Shown in pieces: positions 9,901 to 17,441 of a stretch of DNA of 49,505 nt; the first letter of the stretch is position 1; each line of letters opens with the position of its first letter. The DNA comes from Pseudomonas batumici (lineage in GTDB: Bacteria > Pseudomonadota > Gammaproteobacteria > Pseudomonadales > Pseudomonadaceae), in contig NZ_JXDG01000036.1 in the NCBI RefSeq assembly GCF_000820515.1, forward strand, positions 1-49,505, given 5' to 3'. The translations under genes and the position numbers were made by a program. A model generated the notes under the pieces. The model did not search any database and was not told where the DNA came from. It was given only the letters and a program-made list of their open reading frames with translations.

Positions 9901-10701
9901 GACCTGAACCCGCTGGCCGCCAGGGTCACGGAGGAGCGCGCGCAGCTGCTGGCCGAAGGCCTGGATGAGGAGCAGGCGGCCCGCCAGGCCGGCTGGCGGA
10001 TCTTCGGGGCCAAGCCGGGGGCCTATGGCGCCGGGGTGCAGAATGCGATCGACGGGCGCTTGTGGCAGAGCCGCGAGGACCTGGCCGAGGTCTACCTGAA
10101 CTGGGGCGGTTATGCCTATGGCGGCGTGGATGAAGGCACGGCGGCGTGCGGGCAGTTTGCGCGACGGCTGGGCCAGGTCCAGGCGGTGCTGCAGAACCAG
10201 GACAACCGTGAGCACGACCTGCTCGACTCCAATGATTACTACCAGTTCCAGGGCGGCATGCTGGCGGCGGTGGAGACGCTGCGCGGTGAACCGGCCGCCA
10301 GCTATCATGGCGACCACAGCCAGCCGGACCTGCCGAAGATCCGCACGCTCAAGGACGAATTGAACCGGGTCATCCGTTCGCGGGCGGCGAACCCGAAATG
10401 GATCGACGGGGTCAAGCGCCATGGTTACAAGGGCGCGTTCGAACTGGCGGCGACCGTGGACAACCTGTTCGCGTTCGACGCCACCACCGGCCTGATCGAC
10501 GATCACCAGTACGCCTTGCTGGCCGATGCCTACCTGCTGGATCCGGACACCCGCGACTTCGTCCGCCAGCACAATCCGCCGGCCTTGCGGGACATGACCG
10601 AGCGCCTGCTGGAAGCCCAGCAGCGTGGGTTGTGGCGCGAGCCCGGCGAGTACCGCGAGGCGCTGGAGAACCTGCTGCTGGATATAGAAGAAGATTCCTG
10701 A
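6928..10701 (+). CDS. cobN: CobN, cobaltochelatase large subunit
   Basis: This is a 1257-residue large subunit that binds hydrogenobyrinate a,c-diamide and inserts Co(II) with ATP hydrolysis by partner AAA+ subunits. It has the family's usual length and typical blocks such as HVGKHGNLEWLPGK (about 550), TGRNFFSVDVRNLPT (about 860), and RVDVTLRVSGFFRDAFANL (about 955). It is homologous to ChlH/BchH of magnesium chelatase. The start ATG lies 3 nt after the cobW stop, and its TGA is 12 nt before the ATG of the AAA+ subunit gene, so cobW-cobN-chlI/chlD are probably translated from one mRNA. No cobS or cobT is seen in the window, consistent with use of ChlI/ChlD-type partners. Confidence 0.95.
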   Translation: MHLLRTQPGGFVSDDNIADLGQTPAELVILCSGDSSLALLAEAAGQLPEDYPSLRLANPMQVQNHASVDLYVDQVLQHARVILLSLHGGIGYWRYGIERLVQLAERGVTLILVPGDDRPDPELSDLGNVPAQDAERLWHFLRQGGLGNALDLYRCLASRWLGRDYAWEEPKPLPRTAIYHPRHGAAGLADWRADWQPGQPVAALLFYRSHLQAANTAFVDVFCQRLLAAGLNPLPIAVASLKEPACLSVVEDLLDEVAAAVILNTTGFAQSSPEAPHLRPFRRDIPVIQAICAQDNEPGWQASEQGLGPRDLAMHIALPELDGRIISRPISFKDLAWRSERSQSDVVCYRAQPERMDFVAELARRWVDLARVPNGEKRVALILANYPTRDGRIGNGVGLDTPAAALNILRALKDQGYPLSDTLPESGTALIQALLGGVSNDLDSLDLRPCHQSMALADYQAMFERLPEANRQAVLARWGRPEQDPMCRGGRMMVAGLRLGLTFVGIQPARGYQVDASAVYHDPDLVPPHGYLAFYFWLRHTYGSHALIHVGKHGNLEWLPGKGVGLSQQCWPDALLGPLPNIYPFIVNDPGEGAQAKRRTQAVIIDHLMPPLTRAETYGPLRDLERLADEYYEAQLLDPRRARELQRDILKLVRETQIDRELQLDAGLDSDADAAIWLPRLDTYLCDLKESQIRDGLHVFGESPSGRLRIDTLLALLRIPRGDGRGAQSSLLRALSRAFEMGFDPLDCALAEPWTGPRPEWLCAVSEETWRTAGDSRERLELYAGRLIERALQGEVDWPDTASWADVRLIVDGLLTVVAPRLDACGPAEMSGLLDALAGRFVPAGPSGAPSRGRLDVLPTGRNFFSVDVRNLPTTTAWRIGFQSANLILERHLQDHGDHLRQLGLSVWGTATMRTGGDDIAQAMALMGVRPVWATGSQRVDDFEILPLSLLDRPRVDVTLRVSGFFRDAFANLIRLFDAAVQAVAALDEPADLNPLAARVTEERAQLLAEGLDEEQAARQAGWRIFGAKPGAYGAGVQNAIDGRLWQSREDLAEVYLNWGGYAYGGVDEGTAACGQFARRLGQVQAVLQNQDNREHDLLDSNDYYQFQGGMLAAVETLRGEPAASYHGDHSQPDLPKIRTLKDELNRVIRSRAANPKWIDGVKRHGYKGAFELAATVDNLFAFDATTGLIDDHQYALLADAYLLDPDTRDFVRQHNPPALRDMTERLLEAQQRGLWREPGEYREALENLLLDIEEDS

Positions 10702-10713
10702 GGTGTGCAAGTC

Positions 10714-11727
10714 ATGAGCGATATCCCGCATTTCCCGCTGTCGGCCGTGGTCGCCGCTGACGACCTGAAGCTGGCGCTGTGCCTGACGGCGATCGACCCG
10801 AAGATCGGCGGCGTGCTGATCGAGGGCCCACGGGGCATGGCCAAGTCGACCCTGGCCCGTGGACTGGCCGATTTGCTGGCCAGCGGGTTGTTCGTCACCT
10901 TGCCCCTGGGGGCGACGGAAGAGCGGCTGGTGGGCACCCTCGATCTGGACGCGGCGTTGGGCGAAGGCCGGGCGCAGTTTTCCCCCGGCGTGCTGGCGAA
11001 GGCCGATGGCGGGGTGCTTTACGTCGATGAGGTCAACCTGTTGCCCGATCATCTGGTGGACCTGCTGCTGGACGTCGCCGCCAGCGGCGTCAACCGGGTC
11101 GAGCGCGACGGCATTTCCCACCGGCATTCGGCGCGGTTCGTGCTGATCGGCACCATGAACCCGGAAGAGGGCGAGTTGCGCCCGCAGTTGCTGGACCGTT
11201 TCGGCCTGAACGTGGCGCTCAGCGGCCAGCCGCAGCCGAGTGAGCGTGGGCAGATCATCCGTCGGCGCCTGGACTTCGACAGCGACCCGCAAGGTTTTTG
11301 CGAGCAATGGGCGCCTGCGCAGGAGGCCTTGCGCGAGCGCTGCCGCCAGGCCCGTACGCGCCTGCCGGAGATCGCCCTGGACGACCAGGCCCTGGCAGCG
11401 ATTACCGAGTGCTGCTTTGCCGCGGGTGTCGACGGCATGCGCGCGGATCTGGTGTGGCTGCGTGCCGCCCGGGCTCATGCGGCGTGGCGCGGTGCCGGGT
11501 GGATTGCCCCGGAGGATATCGAGGCGGTGGCCGAGTTTGCCTTGCGGCATCGGCGTCGTGAGTCGATGCCGCCGACATCACCCTTGAATTCGGGCGCGGC
11601 GCCCCAGGCGGCCAGTGAGCCGACCCAGAATAAGGAGCAAGGCCAGGGGCAATGGGGCGAACTGCCGGCCCAGGCCTTGCCAGTGGGGGCTCGCCGGGAA
11701 ATTCCGAGCTGGCCAAAAAAGCCCTAG
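10714..11727 (+). CDS. chlI: ChlI/BchI-type AAA+ chelatase subunit (0-frame product of a frameshifted chlD gene)
   Basis: This is a 337-residue AAA+ ATPase that would drive CobN. Walker A lies in GVLIEGPRGMAKST (about residues 28-41), Walker B in GGVLYVDEVNLL (about 100-112), and sensor 1 in VLIGTMNPEEGELRP (about 143-157). A GTG at 10705 could also serve, but the ATG at 10714 has GAGGT at 10700-10704 with 9-nt spacing and is preferred. After the AAA+ lid the protein enters a Pro/Gln/Ala-rich linker (about 285-337), the type that joins AAA+ and VWA parts in ChlD/BchD. It stops at a TAG four codons into a region with a strong -1 frameshift signal at 11715-11762. A ribosome that shifts would continue into the VWA domain, giving a protein of about 559 residues (10714-12392). 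This product is then the small subunit and the fusion the medium subunit. Confidence 0.85.
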   Translation: MSDIPHFPLSAVVAADDLKLALCLTAIDPKIGGVLIEGPRGMAKSTLARGLADLLASGLFVTLPLGATEERLVGTLDLDAALGEGRAQFSPGVLAKADGGVLYVDEVNLLPDHLVDLLLDVAASGVNRVERDGISHRHSARFVLIGTMNPEEGELRPQLLDRFGLNVALSGQPQPSERGQIIRRRLDFDSDPQGFCEQWAPAQEALRERCRQARTRLPEIALDDQALAAITECCFAAGVDGMRADLVWLRAARAHAAWRGAGWIAPEDIEAVAEFALRHRRRESMPPTSPLNSGAAPQAASEPTQNKEQGQGQWGELPAQALPVGARREIPSWPKKP

Positions 11728-12392
11728 GCATCCGCCCTCGACTGACGCCGGGGGCGGATGCCAGGCCTCGGCCAGGTCGCTTGCAGGGCGGGCGCCAAGG
11801 TGTCAGCCGGGCCGGCGGGAGCGGCGCGATCAGTTGGCTGGAGACCTTGCTGGGTGGGCGCCCGCGTTCGCACAAGGACCTGCGCTTTCGTCCGCGCAGC
11901 CGCTCGCCCCATGAATTGTGGCTGGTGATCGTCGATGCGTCGGCGTCGACCCGTCGGCATCAGGCGCTGAGTGAGGCCAAGGGCTTGCTGGCACAGGTGT
12001 TTGACGACGCTTACCGGCAGCGGGCGCGCCTGGCGCTGATGACGGCCAGCGGCGATCGGCCCCGGTGGCAGTTTCAGGGCTTGAGGGCTTCGAGTGACTT
12101 GCGCGGTTGGCTGGACGGTCTGGGGGCTGGGGGCGGTACGCCCTTGCAGGCAGCATTGGTGCAAGCAGCGGATTGGCTGGGCAAGCGGCAGCGGCGTTAT
12201 GCGGCTGAATACCAGCGGGTGTTGTTGCTGACGGACGGGCGCTTGAAAGCCTGGTCGGGGTTGCCGGTGTTCAACTGCGAGGCCTTGCTGGTGGACCTGG
12301 AAAAGGGTCCGATTCGCCTGGGGCGTGCCGTGCAATTGGCGCTGGAGCTGGGCGCGCAGTACCGGCATATCGAGGAGCTGGCCACGCTCTGA
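11652..12392 (+). CDS. chlD: VWA-domain part of cobalt chelatase medium subunit (ChlD C-terminus)
   Basis: This frame encodes a von Willebrand factor A domain. ELWLVIVDASAST (DxSxS metal-site motif) is followed by GGGTPLQAAL (Thr of the site) and VLLLTDGR (Asp of the site), as in the C-terminus of ChlD/BchD and CobT. It overlaps the AAA+ gene by 76 bp in the -1 frame. An ATG at 11652 could allow independent initiation (246 residues), with AAGGAG at 11632-11637 rather distant. The conserved domain only begins after the overlap, and the overlap contains A AAA AAG plus a strong stem, so most product is more likely made as a -1 fusion starting at 10714, with about 223 residues added after position 11721. 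In the fusion the linker and VWA domain give a normal ChlD-like order. Confidence 0.8.
   Translation: MGRTAGPGLASGGSPGNSELAKKALGIRPRLTPGADARPRPGRLQGGRQGVSRAGGSGAISWLETLLGGRPRSHKDLRFRPRSRSPHELWLVIVDASASTRRHQALSEAKGLLAQVFDDAYRQRARLALMTASGDRPRWQFQGLRASSDLRGWLDGLGAGGGTPLQAALVQAADWLGKRQRRYAAEYQRVLLLTDGRLKAWSGLPVFNCEALLVDLEKGPIRLGRAVQLALELGAQYRHIEELATL
11715..11762 (+). promoter_or_regulatory. Programmed -1 ribosomal frameshift signal (slippery heptamer + stem-loop)
   Basis: The heptamer A AAA AAG occupies 11715-11721 and is in exactly the right phase with the AAA+ frame (CCA AAA AAG CCC TAG). It is the same heptamer as in E. coli dnaX. After a 5-nt spacer (11722-11726) a perfect 11-bp GC-rich stem forms between 11727-11737 (GGCATCCGCCC) and 11752-11762, with a 14-nt loop. 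The 0-frame TAG (11725-11727) sits between heptamer and stem. Slippage by -1 reads AAA AAA GCC and enters the VWA frame. Spacing, phase and stem match known bacterial -1 sites. I do not see a convincing Shine-Dalgarno stimulator at the dnaX-like distance. Confidence 0.85.
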
Positions 12393-12427
12393 CAGGCGCC
12401 GCGATCCTGCAGGGGAACACGATCAAT

Positions 12428-12524
12428 TGTAGGAGCGGCCGGTCGACGCTCGATTGCCGGCGATAGGGCCCTTGAGTCTTGCGGCGACTGTCCGAACGCT
12501 ATCGCCAGCAAGCCGGCTCCCACA
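12428..12524. repeat. REP/BIME element
   Basis: A left half (TGTAGGAGCGGCC) and a right half (ATCGCCAGCAAGCCGGCTCC, then CACA) form an inverted pair with the usual Pseudomonas REP core. A further degenerate half (GCCCGGCTCCTACA) lies near 12557-12570. The element sits between the convergent ends of the chelatase operon and the small gene at 12582-12845. Confidence 0.75.
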
Positions 12525-12581
12525 GATCGGTGTTCCAGCGCAGAGTCATTGCCGTGCCCGGCTCCTACAAAAGAGCGCGTG

Positions 12582-12845
12582 TTACGCCGACAATGTCCAC
12601 GGCTGCAGGTCATAGCCTTTCTGGCTCAGCTCCGCGCGGGCCTGTTGCAGCAGGCTCACCAGTTGCTCGGCGTCGGAGTAGGCGCTGCAAGGAATCTGCT
12701 GGCGGCCGATGCTGTTGTTGGTGCGGTCGATCACGGTCAGGCTCAGTTCGCCTTTGTCCTGTGCAACCCAGGCAACACACTGGAATGGCTTAAGGGCCTG
12801 GCCGGCCATCAGCAGTGCTTCGTTCATGCGGAGCGGGGCGTTCAT
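12582..12845 (-). CDS. Small conserved hypothetical protein (87 aa)
   Basis: This is an 87-residue soluble protein without signal peptide or membrane segment. The ATG at 12845 follows GAGAGAAG at good spacing; a TTG further upstream (12860) is less likely. The middle reads like a small alpha/beta fold: FQCVAWVAQDKGELSLTVID, then a second strand region, then a helix ending LVSLLQQARAEL. The strand-helix pattern loosely resembles the DUF1652 proteins encoded at 41745 and 47443, but I would not assign it to that family from this alone. The coding-like codon use, the ribosome site and the isolated position between a REP and an upstream promoter region support a real gene. Function is unknown. Confidence 0.6.
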   Translation of the reverse strand: MNAPLRMNEALLMAGQALKPFQCVAWVAQDKGELSLTVIDRTNNSIGRQQIPCSAYSDAEQLVSLLQQARAELSQKGYDLQPWTLSA

Positions 12846-13115
12846 GGGGTCTTCTCTCAAGTATGCCCAAACAGTTCGCTGGACCGTCGGCTTGGGCTCA
12901 CCGTCTCGGTCGGTTACTTGTACTGATGTCCCATCACGGGCATCAGGTCACACAAGTCGTGAAGTTTTTTTAACTTTCTTTCATGGACTCGATTCAAGCC
13001 CCGGGATGACCAGGCCAGCCCTGAAGGGCTTGCCGGTATGACTCAAGGGCCTTGGCAGCTGATATCGCAAATTCGGACTTACCCGGTGACGTGTCTATAA
13101 CCAAACGGTACAAGT

Positions 13116-13194
13116 TGGCGTCAAATTCTTGCTAGTGTTACAGACAGCGTTACCAACGGATTGTTTCCAATAGGTATTTAAAATTTTGACGCCA
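13116..13194. promoter_or_regulatory. Inverted repeat in the upstream region of the sigma54 regulator gene (candidate operator)
   Basis: TGGCGTCAAA at 13116-13125 and its exact reverse complement TTTGACGCCA at 13185-13194 flank about 59 bp of AT-rich DNA directly upstream of the regulator start at 13205. The right arm abuts the ribosome site (AGGGA, 13194-13198). The word TTGGCGTCAA (13115-13124) recurs identically at 19999-20008, upstream of fapA. This suggests the binding site of the adjacent enhancer-binding protein or of another fap regulator, with autoregulation. A long RNA stem is the alternative reading. The rest of the 359-bp gap (12846-13204) shows no gene. Confidence 0.5.
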
Positions 13195-13204
13195 GGGATC
13201 AGTC

Positions 13205-14530
13205 ATGCAAGAAGCGGCTCCGCTCAGACGCCTGCTGGTGGTGGATCCTTGCGATGACTGTCATCGCTTGCTACCCGGTTTGCGTACGGTGGGTTGGGAT
13301 GTCGACAGCTGCGACCTGGAGTTCGCTGGCGACCGTGCCTGTGATGTCGGCCTGTTGCGACTGCAACCTTTTCATCTCGAACGTCCCGAAGCCGTCAAGG
13401 ACATGATCAGCCGCAGCGGTACCGAATGGATCGCGGTCCTCAGCCAGGAAGTGCTGCGGTTGCAGAATGTCGGTGACTTTGTCTGCGAGTGGTTCTTCGA
13501 TTTCCATACTCTGCCGTTCGATGTGTCCCGGGTCCAGGTGACATTGGGTCGCGCCTTCGGCATGGCGCGCTTGCGCGGCCAGGGTTCGATCCATGTCGAT
13601 CGACCGGAGCACGAGTTGCTCGGCGACAGCCGCCCGATCCGCGAGCTGCGCAAACTCCTGGACAAGTTGGCGCCCACCGAGTCGCCGGTATTGATCCGTG
13701 GCGAAAGCGGGACCGGCAAGGAGCTGGTGGCGCGTACCCTGCACCGTCAGTCCCAGCGGCACGCCAAGCCGTTCGTGGCGATCAATTGCGGGGCGATTCC
13801 GGAACACCTGATCCAGTCCGAGTTGTTCGGCCATGAGAAGGGCGCCTTTACCGGCGCGCATCAGCGCAAGATCGGGCGTATCGAAGCGGCCAACGGCGGT
13901 ACCTTGTTCCTCGATGAAATCGGCGACTTGCCGCTGGAATTGCAGGCCAGTCTGTTGCGTTTCCTCCAGGAAAAGCACATCGAACGGGTCGGCGGCAGCC
14001 ACCCGATCGCGGTGGATGTACGGGTATTGGCGGCGACCCATGTCGATCTGGAAGCGGCCATCGGCTCCGGGCGTTTCCGCGAGGACCTCTATTACCGGCT
14101 CAACGTCCTGCAAGTGATGACGGCGCCGCTGCGCGAGCGGCATGGCGACGTGGCGATGCTGGCCAACCATTTTTCCCATTTCTACAGCCAGGAAACCGGG
14201 CGCAGGCCGCGCAGCTTCAGTGAAGAGGCGCTGATCGCCTTGGGCAATCACGCCTGGCCGGGCAATGTCCGCGAGTTGGCCAATCGGGTCCGGCGCGGGC
14301 TGGTCCTGGCCGAAGGGCGGCAGATCGAGGCCCGCGACCTGGGGTTGCACAGTCCGGCTTGTGACGGCGCGCCGATGGGTACGCTGGAAGACTATGTGCA
14401 CCGGGCCGAACACCAGGCGCTGTGCGACGTGCTGAACCGGCACAGCGACAATATGAGCGTGGCCGCGCGGGTGCTGGGGGTTTCCCGCCCGACTTTCTAC
14501 CGATTGCTGCATAAGCACCAGATCCGCTAG
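13205..14530 (+). CDS. Sigma54-dependent enhancer-binding regulator (FleQ/VpsR-like) next to the fap operon
   Basis: This is a 441-residue activator of sigma54 RNA polymerase. Residues 1-125 form a receiver-like domain without the usual phospho-acceptor context, as in FleQ and VpsR. The AAA+ domain follows: Walker A GESGTGKE (166-173), the sigma54-contact loop GAFTGA (213-218), Walker B LFLDEIGD (234-241), then FREDLYYRLNVL and WPGNVRELANRVRR. A Fis-type helix-turn-helix ends the protein (SVAARVLGVSRPTFYRLL). FleQ and VpsR bind c-di-GMP; whether this one does is unknown. It is convergent with fapF, and its own upstream region shares the word TTGGCGTCAA with the fapA upstream region, while fapA has a -24/-12 promoter. 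I infer that it activates the fap operon and regulates itself. Confidence 0.85.
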   Translation: MQEAAPLRRLLVVDPCDDCHRLLPGLRTVGWDVDSCDLEFAGDRACDVGLLRLQPFHLERPEAVKDMISRSGTEWIAVLSQEVLRLQNVGDFVCEWFFDFHTLPFDVSRVQVTLGRAFGMARLRGQGSIHVDRPEHELLGDSRPIRELRKLLDKLAPTESPVLIRGESGTGKELVARTLHRQSQRHAKPFVAINCGAIPEHLIQSELFGHEKGAFTGAHQRKIGRIEAANGGTLFLDEIGDLPLELQASLLRFLQEKHIERVGGSHPIAVDVRVLAATHVDLEAAIGSGRFREDLYYRLNVLQVMTAPLRERHGDVAMLANHFSHFYSQETGRRPRSFSEEALIALGNHAWPGNVRELANRVRRGLVLAEGRQIEARDLGLHSPACDGAPMGTLEDYVHRAEHQALCDVLNRHSDNMSVAARVLGVSRPTFYRLLHKHQIR

Positions 14531-14544
14531 GGCGCGGAGAAACG

Positions 14545-14582
14545 AAAAGGCCCGTTGCGATTTACGTCGCAGCGGGCCTTTT
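14545..14582. terminator. Bidirectional intrinsic terminator between regulator gene and fapF
   Basis: AAAAGGCCCGTTGCGA (14545-14560) pairs with TCGCAGCGGGCCTTTT (14567-14582) with one G-T wobble and a 6-nt loop. A-runs on one side and T-runs on the other serve both convergent genes. Confidence 0.9.
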
Positions 14583-14595
14583 CCTTGTGTGGTGT

Positions 14596-15885
14596 TTAGA
14601 AGTAGTACGGGAATTTCAGGCTGAAGGAGAAGGCCGGTGCGTCCTGGGTCAAGCCGATGGCGAGGTTGGGGACTATCGTCAGTTTGTCGGTTGCCGCTAT
14701 GGTCAGGCCGATGTTGAAATTGGCAGCGTTGTAGTCGCTGTCCGGGACTGATTGCCAGTCCTGGCCGCTTGGTTTGACTTTGCTTTTGCGGGCGAATTGG
14801 TCGGAAAACGAAAACGCCATACTCATCTTCTCGTTCAAGGCAAACGCAATGCCGGCGCCGATCTGCCAGGAGTCGCCGAGTTTCACGTCTCCCGGGACCT
14901 TGGAATTTACAGTGGGGCTGATATCGCTGAAGGAGTCCTGCATGTTGTAGGTATAGGACAGGCTGCCGAAGAGCACGGCGGGGTCGAAGGTCTTGACCAG
15001 CGAGATACCCGGGGTAATCGACCAGACACCGTTGCCGGTAGGGAGTGACTGAGGTACCGACAAATTGTCGTTACCCGGGTCCTTGATCAGCTTGATTCCG
15101 TACGGATTCTTACCGGTCGGTGCCTTGATTCGCAGAGTGGCGACTGCGTCGGGCAGGTTTTCCGATTCATCCAGGAACTTGTAGGCAACACCAAAGTTGA
15201 CATCGCCTATGGTCGGATCGCGCTTGACGGTGGCGTCGGATGAGACCGGGGCTGCGCCTCCTGCACCACCAGAGGAGTACGTCGAATCTCGATAGACGAC
15301 CGGGACGTTGATGTCGAATTGCCAACGTTGCGCCACGTTGTAGCGGCCTGTCAGGTCCAGGGTCCAGCTGTCGGCCTTGATGCGGTCAATGTTGATGTTG
15401 CCAAGGAAAATCGAGTCAAGGGCCAGAAAGCCATTGAGCACCAATGCACGGGTGTCATAGTGGGTATACGTCATGCCCGTTTCGAAACTGAACTTGCCAC
15501 CACCGAAGAAGCCGCTGGCTTCGTCATACAGGTTGGACACGCTTTGCGCCGGTCCCGAGTCGTCCTTGAGCGACTGCCCATACGAAGTGGTCCCTGGGGC
15601 ACCCGTGGCCACGGTCTTGGCGCCTGCGGTCTTCTCGGCAGGGGAGCGGGTCAGGCGCTTGGGAGCAGGTGTTGCTGGTGTTTCTTCGACTTGTTTAACG
15701 CGCTGCTCAAGTACCATCAGCGCTTTTTGTTGTGCTTCGTAACGCTGTTTCAGCTCCATGAGTTCTTGTTTTAAGGCCTCTACCTGAGGATCCGGTGCTG
15801 CTTGCAGCAAAGTGGCCGGGACCAAGGTACTCAAACAAACGACAGCTCTGAACGTAAAAGATCTGTGCATGGGTTTGTCGTCCAT
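14596..15885 (-). CDS. fapF: FapF, outer-membrane export pore of functional amyloid
   Basis: This is a 429-residue outer-membrane protein that exports Fap amyloid subunits. After a signal peptide (a start at 15870 is also possible) comes a short coiled coil (residues about 33-67, rich in Leu/Glu/Lys with heptad spacing: [20 protein letters not shown]), as in known FapF where it trimerises and gates the pore. A Pro/Thr/Ala-rich linker follows. From about residue 125 to the end there are alternating amphipathic beta strands, finishing in an aromatic C-terminus (FPYYF) typical of beta-barrel substrates of the BAM machinery. It is the last gene of fapABCDEF, 31 bp after fapE, and ends at a bidirectional terminator. 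Confidence 0.92.
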   Translation of the reverse strand: MDDKPMHRSFTFRAVVCLSTLVPATLLQAAPDPQVEALKQELMELKQRYEAQQKALMVLEQRVKQVEETPATPAPKRLTRSPAEKTAGAKTVATGAPGTTSYGQSLKDDSGPAQSVSNLYDEASGFFGGGKFSFETGMTYTHYDTRALVLNGFLALDSIFLGNINIDRIKADSWTLDLTGRYNVAQRWQFDINVPVVYRDSTYSSGGAGGAAPVSSDATVKRDPTIGDVNFGVAYKFLDESENLPDAVATLRIKAPTGKNPYGIKLIKDPGNDNLSVPQSLPTGNGVWSITPGISLVKTFDPAVLFGSLSYTYNMQDSFSDISPTVNSKVPGDVKLGDSWQIGAGIAFALNEKMSMAFSFSDQFARKSKVKPSGQDWQSVPDSDYNAANFNIGLTIAATDKLTIVPNLAIGLTQDAPAFSFSLKFPYYF

Positions 15886-15916
15886 TCTGACTACATTCGA
15901 TGAGACTCAGCGTAGA

Positions 15917-16657
15917 TCAGTATCCTAAAGTGCGTAGGCCTTTTAGTTGGTCCAGACTGCAGTCCAGCGCCCCGGCTGTCGGCAGGTTATTGCGCAGGAC
16001 AACATTGAGGGATGTCAGGTTGTTCACCTGATTTCTTCCGCCGAGCAAGGTCGCGTTCTGCATCAGGCCGCCCTGGGCGAGGCGTTGTACGGTACTGCCC
16101 TGATTGTTGTTGGCCTGGATGCTCAACTGCACGCCAGCGTTACTTGACGACATGCTGAAGGTCCCGGCACCGTTGGACGCAGACAGGGTCGTACCGGCGG
16201 CCAATGGCTGGCCCTGGGTATCCATTTGTGGTGCCTGGTTGGCTTCTTTGACGTTGATGTCGACATTGTTGTACGCGCTGTTGTAGTCGCCGGCGGCGCG
16301 CACGACCTGGGTGACACCCTGGGTGGTGCTGAGGCTGCCACCGCCGCTGACATTGCCGGAACCCTGGGAGACCGGCGAACCGTCACCTTTCTTGTCGATC
16401 ATCGACACATAGAACTGTGGCTTGATGGTCGATTCCTGAATCTGCATCGAGGAGGTTGCCCCGATCACTTCACCGCTCGCATTTTGCCAGGTACTGGTCA
16501 TGACAATCCCGAAGCTGATGATCCGGCCCGGCATGACAAACCGGCCGCGAAGGGTCGCCAACTCCTGATCCTTGAGTTCAATCGGTTTGAACGTGAGTGC
16601 GTGTGTTGGCAGGCTGGCGGCCAGGCAAACGACGGCCAGCCAGTATGGAGTCTTCAT
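15917..16657 (-). CDS. fapE: FapE, fap operon exported minor component
   Basis: This is a 246-residue protein with a clear signal peptide (LAVVCLAASLPTHA). The mature part has an N-terminal ELKDQELATLRGRFVMPGRI block, conserved in FapE, and a long Asn/Gln/Ser/Gly-rich remainder with amyloid-like character (SNAGVQLSIQANNNQGSTVQ). FapE is found in small amounts in Fap fibrils and is needed for normal assembly; its exact role is unsettled. The ATG at 16657 follows GGGAG with 6-nt spacing. It starts 33 bp after fapD stops and precedes fapF. Confidence 0.9.
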   Translation of the reverse strand: MKTPYWLAVVCLAASLPTHALTFKPIELKDQELATLRGRFVMPGRIISFGIVMTSTWQNASGEVIGATSSMQIQESTIKPQFYVSMIDKKGDGSPVSQGSGNVSGGGSLSTTQGVTQVVRAAGDYNSAYNNVDINVKEANQAPQMDTQGQPLAAGTTLSASNGAGTFSMSSSNAGVQLSIQANNNQGSTVQRLAQGGLMQNATLLGGRNQVNNLTSLNVVLRNNLPTAGALDCSLDQLKGLRTLGY

Positions 16658-16690
16658 TGGATACTCCCGGAGCTTCGTGCTCCCTTGTCA

Positions 16691-17371
16691 TTAGAAAAAG
16701 TCGCTTTGGATGAATCCGAAATCCATCAATTCTGTGTCCGGCACCGGGTTGAAGGTGTTGATGCGGTTCTTGGCGGTCAGTGGCAAAGGTGGATCGCGCA
16801 AGACGTTGGTCTTGTCGTAGCCCTGGCCTATGACGGCGAAGATGATGCCGTTCCAGCCTTTGACAAAATCGTCGAACTTGAAGCGTCTGTGACCGAGTAC
16901 CGGATCACCGATATACACCCAGTCTTTCTCCGCTTTTTGCATGACCACGAAGTGCTTGTAGCCACGGATGTCCATGAGCACGATGACCGGAATGGCGACG
17001 CTGGTCAGAGTTTCCGGCGTTACTCGATAACCACGGGCCCGCATGCCGATACTTTCCACGTAATGCTTCATGTCGAGCATGGAGAAGCCCTGGACGCGAA
17101 CCAGATTCTGGTCGGAGTGAGCCAGCATGCCTTCGATGATTTGTGCCTCGGTTACGTCCAGCCAATAGGCCTGGCGCAATATGGTCGCCAGGGAAGCTGC
17201 ACCGCAACTGAAGTCGGTTTTCTGTTGGACCAGGTCGGCAAATTTGCGCTCACGCATGCTCTGGACAGGTTTGAAAACGACCGCTCCGCCTGGCAAGACG
17301 GAAAGCGGCATTTGTCCCGCTTCGCTTAGACCAGCCAGAAAAACCAGGAACACCAAGGCGAGAATGCGCAT
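16691..17371 (-). CDS. fapD: FapD, C39-family cysteine protease-like protein
   Basis: This is a 226-residue protein with an N-terminal hydrophobic export signal and a peptidase C39 fold, the family that processes bacteriocin leaders. The putative triad is intact: Cys56 in KTDFSCGAASLATIL, His140 in IRGYKHFVVMQ, Asp156 in VYIGDPVLG. The open frame extends to 17542, but that would overlap fapC; the ATG at 17371 starts at the signal peptide and is preferred. FapD is required for Fap secretion; its substrate is not firmly known. It lies 70 bp downstream of fapC, behind a strong intrinsic terminator, so it is probably made at a lower level than FapA-C. Confidence 0.9.
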   Translation of the reverse strand: MRILALVFLVFLAGLSEAGQMPLSVLPGGAVVFKPVQSMRERKFADLVQQKTDFSCGAASLATILRQAYWLDVTEAQIIEGMLAHSDQNLVRVQGFSMLDMKHYVESIGMRARGYRVTPETLTSVAIPVIVLMDIRGYKHFVVMQKAEKDWVYIGDPVLGHRRFKFDDFVKGWNGIIFAVIGQGYDKTNVLRDPPLPLTAKNRINTFNPVPDTELMDFGFIQSDFF

Positions 17372-17396
17372 GATCGGTAGCCCTCGTGCACGAGTG

Positions 17397-17420
17397 AAAA
17401 AAAGCCCCCCGAAGGGGGCT
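17397..17420 (-). terminator. Intrinsic terminator inside the fap operon (fapC-fapD gap)
   Basis: Read on the minus strand, seven bases AGCCCCC pair with GGGGGCT around a UUCG tetraloop, followed directly by seven U (17403-17397). It lies between the fapC stop (17442) and the fapD start (17371). It should trim most transcripts after fapC and allow readthrough to fapDEF. A second small palindrome, CTCCAGA-G-TCTGGAG, precedes it. Confidence 0.88.
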
Positions 17421-17441
17421 CTCCAGACTCTGGAGCCAGGT

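Noticed and set aside
13100..13135. Sigma54 promoter for the regulator gene (TTGG...TTGC near 13115-13132)
   Set aside because: GG and GC are 12 nt apart instead of 10, which abolishes a -24/-12 match; the sequence is better explained as the operator word.
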